From Candidatus Uhrbacteria bacterium (GTDB taxonomy: Bacteria > Patescibacteriota > Patescibacteriia > UBA9934 > GWF2-40-263), in contig JAAZYG010000044.1 in NCBI GenBank assembly GCA_014239775.1, positions 1 through 33,983 of the forward strand: a stretch of DNA of 33,983 nt. The letters are read 5' to 3'. Position numbers and translations under genes: made by a program. The notes below the pieces were generated by a model. That model had not been told where the DNA came from. It saw only the letters and a program-made list of their open reading frames with translations, and did not search any database. Every line of letters starts with the position of its first letter. Position 1 is the stretch's first letter. This document shows, one piece after another, positions 19,101 through 27,484 of the stretch.

Positions 19101-19695
19101 CTAATTTTTTTCCGAGCTGTATGGCTTGTGCATTTATAGATTCTTGTTCTGCAACCTCTGGACGATCAACGAGTTCTAAAAAGAAATTACCTTCACCAAA
19201 AATCTGAACATACTCCTCAATTAATTCAGTTGCCTCCTTTGTTCGCTCCCATCTCAAATGCTCACCAATCTCTCCATTGTAACCACCAGACAAAACAATT
19301 ATTCCTTCCGAATGTTGCTCTAAAACTTCTTTATCTATTCTTGGTTTGTAATAAAAACCTTCAAGAAAACCAATCGAAGACATTTTTATAAGGTTCTCAT
19401 ACCCAACATTATTTTTTGCCAAACAAACAAGCCTATGTGGTTTTGTATCTATACGTGCACGTTTTTGATGACGACCATCTTTTGCAACATAAAAATCAAC
19501 TCCTATAATAGGCTTAATATTTTTGCTAAGAGCTTTTTGATAAAACTCAATAATGCCATACATGGTTCCATTGTCAGTCAACGCCAAAGAACCCATACCC
19601 ATATCCTTCACATGATCAAGCATGTCAGGAATTTTAGGCAATGCCTCAAGTAACGAATAGTGAGAGTGTGTATGGAGGTGTACAAATTTAGACAT
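16177..19695 (-). CDS. dnaE: DNA polymerase III subunit alpha
   Basis: PHP start [82 protein letters not shown]. Confidence 0.98.
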   Translation of the reverse strand: [1172 protein letters not shown]

Positions 19696-19737
19696 AAACT
19701 AAACTGAGATTACCATCAATTAAACACATTTCAAAAT

Positions 19738-19761
19738 TAAAAACAGAGGCTCTCGCCTCTG
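19738..19761 (-). terminator. Terminator after the 19772..20080 gene
   Basis: Minus strand CAGAGGC-GAGA-GCCTCTG followed by TTTTT. Confidence 0.82.
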
Positions 19762-19771
19762 TACATGCCAT

Positions 19772-20080
19772 CTAATTTACATCAACTATTTTACCTTTTT
19801 TTTTGCGCTTTTTAGGCTCTTTTCTTGTAACCATGTAATCAATTGCTTTACTTGCTGTTTCTGCAACCACACCAAACAATGATGATGCATCTTCAAATCT
19901 TCTCCTAATTCCAGTCAGGGCTTCCTCTGCCTTATGCATGACTTCTTTACCTTCTGACACAACTTCATTTATATTCTTAAGCATTATAGCAGCCTGCCAC
20001 AGCAGCCAAAATATTGCAGCAGTTAACCACATCGCACAAAAAGCTAGAACTATATATAAAATATCTAAAGGTGAAAACAT
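19772..20080 (-). CDS. Small single-TM protein with basic C-terminal tail
   Basis: N-terminal TM (LDILYIVLAFCAMWLTAAIFWLLWQ), amphipathic helix, KEPKKRKKKGK tail. DUF948-like layout. Confidence 0.65.
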   Translation of the reverse strand: MFSPLDILYIVLAFCAMWLTAAIFWLLWQAAIMLKNINEVVSEGKEVMHKAEEALTGIRRRFEDASSLFGVVAETASKAIDYMVTRKEPKKRKKKGKIVDVN

Positions 20081-20119
20081 AAACGATTGCTTTTATGAAC
20101 GTATTTGAAAATCTAAATA

Positions 20120-22522
20120 CTATGATCTCATTATAGCATTAAACTCTTTTTGTAGCATTGTACGCAACAATTCCAACTCATCATCAACTTCTTTTGCATT
20201 TAATGTACGTTCAGAAGAACTAAATGAAAGATGTAATGCCAAAGACTTTTTATCTTCATCAACTCCCTTACCTCTATAAATATCAAACACGTCTACTGAC
20301 TCAAGCAATCTAGCATCAGACATTATTTTTTCTATAACCGCTCCATATTCAATACGCTCGTCTATTACAAAAGCAATATCTCTCTTAACAGAAGGAAATT
20401 GTGCAATGGCTTTATAGAATTTTATATTAGTGAATAAATCTAGCATCTCAGCAATTTCCAACCGTATAATTACAGCAGAAACATCTAACCCAAATGCACG
20501 CTCCACAAAACGACTCACCTGACCCATCTCACCAACAAACCTACCATCAACATGAATTGAAACAGAACGTCCCGCATGCCAAATCTGTGGATCTGTATCG
20601 CGCTTATATTCATAATTATGTATACCAACCTGACCAAACAATCTTTCAAGAATACCTTTAGCTTTCAAAAACGAACCCTTGCCATCTCCACCATACACAC
20701 CTAAAACCAATTGGAGCGGCTCTTTTGGTCTGTCATTTTTTCTATTTTTATATACAGGTGCAACCTCGAATAAACCACCGACAGGAAATCGTTTATTATT
20801 TTTTGATATTGCAGTCAACATACTCGGAACCAATGAAGGACGCATGTATTCTTGATCTATTGTAAGTGGGTTTTTTATCTTAACAACATTCTGTTCCGAT
20901 ATACCATAGTTATCTAACTGATCTTTTGAAACAAAAGCGAAAGAATATACTTCTGTTAAACCAGAACCAGCTAATAAATCTTTAATTTTTCGCTCCCACA
21001 CTAAACCAGGATCTTCTTTTAAGAAATTTAATCCGCTTGAAGGAAGCTTTGCTGGAAAATTATCATAACCATAAATACGTGCGATTTCTTCAACAAAATC
21101 GACAGAACTCTCAATATCATTATCACGCCAGTAAGGAACAGTTACTTTATTTGATTTAGAAACCATAAAACCAAGTTTTTCTAAACTTGTAACCATGGCT
21201 TTTTTACTCATATCAATTCCCATCAATGAATTTACGGAATCTTCATCAAAATCAAACACTAAAGATTTATAGTCAGATGTTTTGTGAGTAATAATATCTG
21301 AAATAATTTTACCACCTGCAATTTCAAGTATTAGTGATATTGCGCGCATTAACGCTGGCTCCGTAGCCTCAGTTGATAAACCTTTTTCAAATAATAATTG
21401 TGAATCTGAATACAAATTTAATGCACGAGAAGTTCGTCTTACAGACACCGGATCAAAAGTTGCACACTCAATTAATACACTTGTTGTGATATCTGTAGTA
21501 CCAGTACTTTCACCACCCATCACACCAGCAATTGCTATAGGCCTTTTTGAATCAGCAATAACCAATACGCTTGAATCAAGTTTGTGTTCACTACCATCTA
21601 GCGCAACAAACTTTTCAGATTTCTTTGCTTTTCTAACAACAACTTTATCTCCATTTAATTTATCCGCATCAAAAGTATGCATTGGTTGTCCATACTCATG
21701 CAAAACATAATTTGTAATATCAACCAAATTATTTATAGGTTTAAACCCAGCTAATAATAGCTTTTTTTGTAACCACCAGGGTGAAGGACCAACCTTAATT
21801 CCACCAATTAAAACTGCTGAATATTTTGGACACAATTCTTTTTCCTTAACATCCACAACAAACTCTTTTATTCCTTTCTTTGTGTGTACATTTGTATTCT
21901 CACTCTTACTAACTTGTTTTGAAAAATTAAATTTTCCACTTGTTACAGCCCCACCCTCTCTTGCTTGACCAATAATACTTTTACAATCAGGTCTGTTAGT
22001 TGTTACTTCAATATCAAAAATAAAATCATCTAAACCTAATGCTTCCGATATTGGTGTTCCTGGTTTTGATTCAGTTATTTTTGTAATGTCCCAAATATCT
22101 TTTTCAGACTGTTCCAGCTTATCAAAACCAATCTCACTTGCGGCACAAATCATTCCATGACTTTCAACTCCTCTTATTTTTGTTTTTTCAAGCTCAACTA
22201 AGTCACCTTCACCGTGCCACAAAACTTTTGCACCAGGTAAACCAACAACAACAAGCATTCCCTCTTCTAAATTCTCTCCGCCACAAACAATATCAACTTT
22301 TTTCTTGCCAATATCTGTTTTAACAATACGCAACTTATCAGCATCAGGATGAGACTCAACTTTAGTTATTAATCCAACAACCATTCTATTAAATTTCTTT
22401 GATAAGTCACTTATTGTCTCAACTGAGTTTCCAGCAGATGTGGTTAATTTAGCAAACTCTTCCGCAGATAGATCTGTTTTTAAATATTCCTTTATCCAAT
22501 TGTATGAAGCTAATATATTCAT
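20120..22522 (-). CDS. pheT: Phenylalanyl-tRNA synthetase beta subunit
   Basis: MNILASYNWIKEYLKTDLS, EMAP-like tRNA-binding domain (VESHPDADKLRIVKTDIG), VTTNRPDC, B5 and FDX-ACB domain motifs. Confidence 0.96.
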   Translation of the reverse strand: MNILASYNWIKEYLKTDLSAEEFAKLTTSAGNSVETISDLSKKFNRMVVGLITKVESHPDADKLRIVKTDIGKKKVDIVCGGENLEEGMLVVVGLPGAKVLWHGEGDLVELEKTKIRGVESHGMICAASEIGFDKLEQSEKDIWDITKITESKPGTPISEALGLDDFIFDIEVTTNRPDCKSIIGQAREGGAVTSGKFNFSKQVSKSENTNVHTKKGIKEFVVDVKEKELCPKYSAVLIGGIKVGPSPWWLQKKLLLAGFKPINNLVDITNYVLHEYGQPMHTFDADKLNGDKVVVRKAKKSEKFVALDGSEHKLDSSVLVIADSKRPIAIAGVMGGESTGTTDITTSVLIECATFDPVSVRRTSRALNLYSDSQLLFEKGLSTEATEPALMRAISLILEIAGGKIISDIITHKTSDYKSLVFDFDEDSVNSLMGIDMSKKAMVTSLEKLGFMVSKSNKVTVPYWRDNDIESSVDFVEEIARIYGYDNFPAKLPSSGLNFLKEDPGLVWERKIKDLLAGSGLTEVYSFAFVSKDQLDNYGISEQNVVKIKNPLTIDQEYMRPSLVPSMLTAISKNNKRFPVGGLFEVAPVYKNRKNDRPKEPLQLVLGVYGGDGKGSFLKAKGILERLFGQVGIHNYEYKRDTDPQIWHAGRSVSIHVDGRFVGEMGQVSRFVERAFGLDVSAVIIRLEIAEMLDLFTNIKFYKAIAQFPSVKRDIAFVIDERIEYGAVIEKIMSDARLLESVDVFDIYRGKGVDEDKKSLALHLSFSSSERTLNAKEVDDELELLRTMLQKEFNAIMRS

Positions 22523-22523
22523 A

Positions 22524-23579
22524 TTAAAACTGTCTTACAAACCTTAAATCATTTTTATACAAAGTTCTTATATCATCTACATTCATACCAGCCCTCATCA
22601 TCATGGTTCTCTCAATTCCAAACGCAAATGCCAAGGCTGTATATTTCTTTGTATCCACACCACCTGCTTTAAGAACATTTGGATGAGTCATCCCAGCACC
22701 TGCAAGCTCAAGCCAACCTTCTTTACACATTTTACACTGAATATTATCTAATTCACCTGTACCACTACACAAACCACAACTTATATCTACTTCAAAACTT
22801 GGTTCAGTAAACCTAAAGTGATGTGGTCTTAATCTTATACTTCTATCAGGACCAAAATAACTATGTACAAAATGTTCAATAACACCTCTTAGATGTGTAA
22901 AATTCACACCCTCATCTATCATTAATATTTCAAACTGATGAAACATTGGTGAGTGAGATGTGTCTGATTGACGCCTATAAGAACGACCTATATACAAAGC
23001 TCTAAACGGCAGTTCATAATCTTCCATAGCACGAACCTGAACATTTGATACATGAGGAATTACAACCAACTTACCCTTTTTACCTTCTGGTGCATCAATA
23101 AAAAAAGTTTCCCAATCATCACGCGCAGGATGATCCTTTGGCATATTTAATGTCTCAAAAGCATAATGATCCCAATCAACCTCTGGTACTGGAATTCGTG
23201 TAAAACCAATTTTAGAAAAAATGTCCTCTATTTCATAAATAGTTTTTGTAACAGGATGCAAATGTCCTTGCTCTGCAAATGTTCCGGGTTGTGTAACATC
23301 CATCCATTCACGATCAACTATTGTTGCATACTCTTGCACCTCGAGTTCTTTCTCTTTTAAACCATAAGACACCTCGATTGCATCTTTTATCTCATTTGCA
23401 ATCTTTCCAATAACTTTGCGCTCTTCATCTGCAAGACTTGCAACATTTTTCATCAAAGACTTTACCTTGCCTTTTCTGCCAAGAAACTCATTTTTTAGTT
23501 TTTCTAATGAGTCTTTGTCAGATACTTTTTTAATTACACCTTCAAACTCATTTTTTAGTTTTTCTAATTCTTTTTTCAT
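22524..23579 (-). CDS. pheS: Phenylalanyl-tRNA synthetase alpha subunit
   Basis: HPVTKTIYEIEDIFSKIGF, TSHSPMFHQFE, ELAGAGMTHPNVLKAGG, AFAFGIERTMMM. Confidence 0.96.
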   Translation of the reverse strand: MKKELEKLKNEFEGVIKKVSDKDSLEKLKNEFLGRKGKVKSLMKNVASLADEERKVIGKIANEIKDAIEVSYGLKEKELEVQEYATIVDREWMDVTQPGTFAEQGHLHPVTKTIYEIEDIFSKIGFTRIPVPEVDWDHYAFETLNMPKDHPARDDWETFFIDAPEGKKGKLVVIPHVSNVQVRAMEDYELPFRALYIGRSYRRQSDTSHSPMFHQFEILMIDEGVNFTHLRGVIEHFVHSYFGPDRSIRLRPHHFRFTEPSFEVDISCGLCSGTGELDNIQCKMCKEGWLELAGAGMTHPNVLKAGGVDTKKYTALAFAFGIERTMMMRAGMNVDDIRTLYKNDLRFVRQF

Positions 23580-24691
23580 ACACCTATCATACTTTTAATT
23601 GCACCAAGTATTTCGTCACCAAAATTTATAAAATCACCATATGTCACCAGTACAACAAGTACCATAAGTAATGTAAATCCTATGTTATGAACCGCTATCT
23701 CAATCTTTTGATTAACAACCTTACCTCTAAGCTTTTCAATAGCAAGAAATAAAATACGACCACCGTCCAATGCAGGAAATGGCAAGACATTTATAATAGC
23801 CAAATTAATAGAAAGCATTGCCGCAAACTGCAACAAATACACAAAACCTTTTGCAGCAACCTGACCTGTCATAACAGCAATACCAACCGGACCTGACAGC
23901 TCCACACCTGTATCTTGCCTAGTAACTAAATTTGTAATTAAGCTGCCAAACGCTTTTGTGATCTCAAATGTAAACTGCCCAGTAGCAACAACACCTTGTA
24001 CAACTGCATAATGTGGCGCAAATGAAACTTTTGCAGTTTGAATAAATCCTATACCAACACCCATAACATCTGTGTCCTTCAACTGCTCTGATATAAGAAT
24101 GTTAACAGACCTTTCGCCTTCATAACTTACAGTTGTAAGCTCAACAGCATCCTCTGTACGCGACTGCATGTACTCTCGTGCATCGTCAGCCAATAAAAAC
24201 TCTTTACCATCTATGTGTGTAATACTTGCACCTTGCTGTATACCAGCCTTAAATGCTGGTGAATTTTCAACAACAGTCATGACTGTCAACTTACTGTCTT
24301 CAACATGAGCATGTGCAGGAGTGTTCTCATTAATAACACTTGGCATTCCCATCATAAAACCAACAGACAACAAAACTCCAGCTAACACCAAATTCATAAC
24401 AACACCTGCAATAAGCACCAAAAACCTTTGCCACGGCTTTTTAGAAGCAAAACTATCTGAATCACCTGCATTTTCACCAGACTCACCTTTAATCTTCACA
24501 AATCCACCTAGTGGAATCCAATTAATAGAGTAGGTGGTGTCACCTTTTTTTATACCAAAAACTCTTGGTGGAAAACCAAAACCAAACTCCTCAACCTTCA
24601 TACCCATTTTTTTTGCCATTAAAAAATGGCCCAATTCATGGACAAAGACAAGTAGAGATAAAACAACTAAAAATAAAAGTATAGTTCCCAT
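23576..24691 (-). CDS. rseP: M50 site-2 protease (RseP/MmpL-like) with PDZ domain
   Basis: VHELGHFLMAKK zinc motif, PDZ-like segment, NVLPFPALDGGRI motif. Overlaps the pheS start. Confidence 0.92.
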   Translation of the reverse strand: MGTILLFLVVLSLLVFVHELGHFLMAKKMGMKVEEFGFGFPPRVFGIKKGDTTYSINWIPLGGFVKIKGESGENAGDSDSFASKKPWQRFLVLIAGVVMNLVLAGVLLSVGFMMGMPSVINENTPAHAHVEDSKLTVMTVVENSPAFKAGIQQGASITHIDGKEFLLADDAREYMQSRTEDAVELTTVSYEGERSVNILISEQLKDTDVMGVGIGFIQTAKVSFAPHYAVVQGVVATGQFTFEITKAFGSLITNLVTRQDTGVELSGPVGIAVMTGQVAAKGFVYLLQFAAMLSINLAIINVLPFPALDGGRILFLAIEKLRGKVVNQKIEIAVHNIGFTLLMVLVVLVTYGDFINFGDEILGAIKSMIGV

Positions 24692-24769
24692 ATATTAATC
24701 AGATTCTAACGGTTTTTAAGTTTTTATTCAACTTTAAATATACCAATAAAGATAGTACAATTTAACTCT

Positions 24770-27016
24770 ATGAAAGGATCTATGCCAAAGGAACTTCAAA
24801 AATTCACAGAAGGACCAAAGGAAGAAAAAAAGTCTTTTACACCTCGTGAAACAAAAGACCTAAAAACATGGTGTTTACGACTTGAAGCTGTTGCTCAAAA
24901 CATATCTGGAGATTCCTCTTTACGCGTACATCAAGGCGAACCAAATACACAACTTTGGTATTATAACACCATAAGAAATGAAGCTTTTTTTGATCCATCA
25001 GAAGTACTTGAAAGACAAGAAGACCAAGAAGAAGTTTTGCTTGGAAGCATTGCCCACGAAGCAGGTCATGCAATTATTTCAGATTTTACATTTATCCCAA
25101 AATCAGCATCTAAACAATTAGGTTTTACCTCTTTGATGCGTGCAGTTGAGGAAAGGCCCACAGATCAAGTTGTACGAGACAGATTTCCAGGTGCCGGAAA
25201 ATGGGTAGATAAAATGCGTGAAGTGCTTGCAGAAGAAGGTGCAATACAAGGTCCAATTAAAGACAGGATTGGATATGTACCTTATTTTTCGCAACTATTA
25301 TCAATGATTGTTTTTGAAAGAGTATATTCAGATGAAATAACAGCAACACAAGATGAAGAAGTGCTGCACAAATACCAACAAATCAAAAAAACAGTTGAAC
25401 AAATTGAGAAAATGTTCCCAAATCAACAGTCAGATACAAGTACAAAAAAAGATTTTGCAATAAAGCGATACAAAAAAACATATAAACAACTTTTTCCTGA
25501 ACTTAAAAAACTAGTAGAAATAGATAAAGAAAGAGAGCAGCTAAGACAAATGGCAATAGCATTACTTGCCGATGACATGGAAAAAAATAAACCACAAAAT
25601 ACAAGCACTGAGCCGAAAATATTAAAAAAATTGTCAACAGAACTTCAAGACGAAATGTTCTCTAAAATCATTCCATGCTTACGTAAAAGATCAGAAACCT
25701 GGATCCAATCATTAGGTGACCAAGAGGACGCATCGATATTACCAACGATGAAGACAAATGACTCTACTAGCCGTAAACTTGAGTTAATACATGCACTAAC
25801 AATACAAAATAATTTCGAAGCCTATAAACTGATACCCGTTCCTGTAGATAAATTTTCACAAGAACTTCAACATGCATTAAAAGCTTTAATTGAAGAACAA
25901 GAACAAGAAGAACAAGAAGAAGAACAAGAACGCAACGAAACATCTAAAAATCAATCTATACAGGAACAAGCTCAAAAAGTTCTAGAACAAATTGAAGACA
26001 TGATTAATGAGACTCTTAAAGGAATGATGGAAAAAGAAAGTCTGCCAACACACAAAGAAATTGCAAAACAAGAAGAAGAACAAGAACTAACAGAAAAATT
26101 AGAAAAAAGCAGGCAAGAAAATGAACAAAGAATCGAAAGCATAAGAAAAGAAATAGAACAAAATATGTCAGAAGTACTTAAAAAAAGTACATATGATGAA
26201 TTTTATGAACAGGTTAGAGAACAAGACGAAGCTCTGTATAATGAACTGTACGAAATTTTTTACCCTAGCAAAAAACAAAAAAAGCAACTAAAAACTACAG
26301 GTTCACAATTAAATATAAGGGCATTGTTTAATTTTATATCTGCACGAAAAGCTGGAGCAAAAGACATTCCCGCAAAAATATGGGAAGCAAAAACAACACC
26401 AGAAGTTCGTGATTATGCATTCATGATACTTATAGACCTGTCTGGATCAATGCAACGGACAGACTATTATAATTCGATTTCACCAATTAAAGAATCTTTA
26501 AAAGCACTAATTGCAGTATCAGAATCATTAAACAGACTTGGTATTAAATTAGAAATAGTTGGCTTTGGTAGTATTGAAAATTACGATGACCAAGGATTAT
26601 ATAGAGATGAAAATGAAGAAATCATAACCCTTAAATCAATAGAAGATGAAATGACAGATGAAATACGAGAAAAATTAACAACAGTATTAAATGCAGATGG
26701 AACTACACCTACAACAAAGGCATTAAAACATGCAAAAGATAGAATGAATAGTATTCAGGCAGCAAATAAATTTATTACAGTACTTACAGACGGTGCACCA
26801 GACTATTTTAGTGACGCAAAAGAACAAGCAGAAATAATAGAATCAACTCCAGATATTGGACTACTTGGACTTGGTATTGGTTCTAACACAAGACGAATAG
26901 AAGACCTGTTCTCACACTCAAAAGGTGAAATTAAAATTGATGAACTTACCGACGTATTAACAGAACTTATTGTTGAATTAATAAAAAATCCAACAAGTAC
27001 TAAAACACGTGACTAA
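24770..27016 (+). CDS. Metallopeptidase-like (HExxH) plus C-terminal von Willebrand factor A domain protein
   Basis: SIAHEAGHAIISDF...AVEERPTDQVVRDRFPGA at the N-terminus; complete MIDAS (DLSGS, TTPTT, LTDGAPD) at the C-terminus; Glu/Gln-rich linker. Alternative start at 24782. Confidence 0.85.
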   Translation: MKGSMPKELQKFTEGPKEEKKSFTPRETKDLKTWCLRLEAVAQNISGDSSLRVHQGEPNTQLWYYNTIRNEAFFDPSEVLERQEDQEEVLLGSIAHEAGHAIISDFTFIPKSASKQLGFTSLMRAVEERPTDQVVRDRFPGAGKWVDKMREVLAEEGAIQGPIKDRIGYVPYFSQLLSMIVFERVYSDEITATQDEEVLHKYQQIKKTVEQIEKMFPNQQSDTSTKKDFAIKRYKKTYKQLFPELKKLVEIDKEREQLRQMAIALLADDMEKNKPQNTSTEPKILKKLSTELQDEMFSKIIPCLRKRSETWIQSLGDQEDASILPTMKTNDSTSRKLELIHALTIQNNFEAYKLIPVPVDKFSQELQHALKALIEEQEQEEQEEEQERNETSKNQSIQEQAQKVLEQIEDMINETLKGMMEKESLPTHKEIAKQEEEQELTEKLEKSRQENEQRIESIRKEIEQNMSEVLKKSTYDEFYEQVREQDEALYNELYEIFYPSKKQKKQLKTTGSQLNIRALFNFISARKAGAKDIPAKIWEAKTTPEVRDYAFMILIDLSGSMQRTDYYNSISPIKESLKALIAVSESLNRLGIKLEIVGFGSIENYDDQGLYRDENEEIITLKSIEDEMTDEIREKLTTVLNADGTTPTTKALKHAKDRMNSIQAANKFITVLTDGAPDYFSDAKEQAEIIESTPDIGLLGLGIGSNTRRIEDLFSHSKGEIKIDELTDVLTELIVELIKNPTSTKTRD

Positions 27017-27046
27017 TATCAAAAATCAACATATACTTAAACTATT

Positions 27047-27484
27047 ATGAACATAAAACAAGTAGAAAAACTCGAGGATTATATAAATGGTCTTATGCAA
27101 TTGAGATCTGATCGTTTTGTGTTGGGGTCCATAAGTGTGCACAAAAAAGACGCAACTCACGTTTTGGACAAGCTAACATTAAATGGAGTGTCTGTGTTAC
27201 ATACAGAAGAAGGTTATGAAGACAGATTATTAGAGATACTTGCCAGAAGACTAGAAAAAAAACAAGCAACAGCAATTACAATTACCAATGAAATACCACA
27301 AAAATTCAACAATCAATTACATAATATAAGTAATGGTTTATTCAATGCACACATTGCAGGCCACAACTCACCAACCATAATCAATCCTCTTCTAAACGGA
27401 GCTATGGTTATATTAATTTTTATTGATTGTGATCCAATGTCATGTGGGGTACAACACATACTTTCATCAACTGTAAATATATGA
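27047..27484 (+). CDS. Hypothetical protein between VWA and AAA+ genes
   Basis: 145-aa ORF whose stop overlaps the downstream AAA+ start (ATGA), consistent with translational coupling. Confidence 0.65.
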   Translation: MNIKQVEKLEDYINGLMQLRSDRFVLGSISVHKKDATHVLDKLTLNGVSVLHTEEGYEDRLLEILARRLEKKQATAITITNEIPQKFNNQLHNISNGLFNAHIAGHNSPTIINPLLNGAMVILIFIDCDPMSCGVQHILSSTVNI

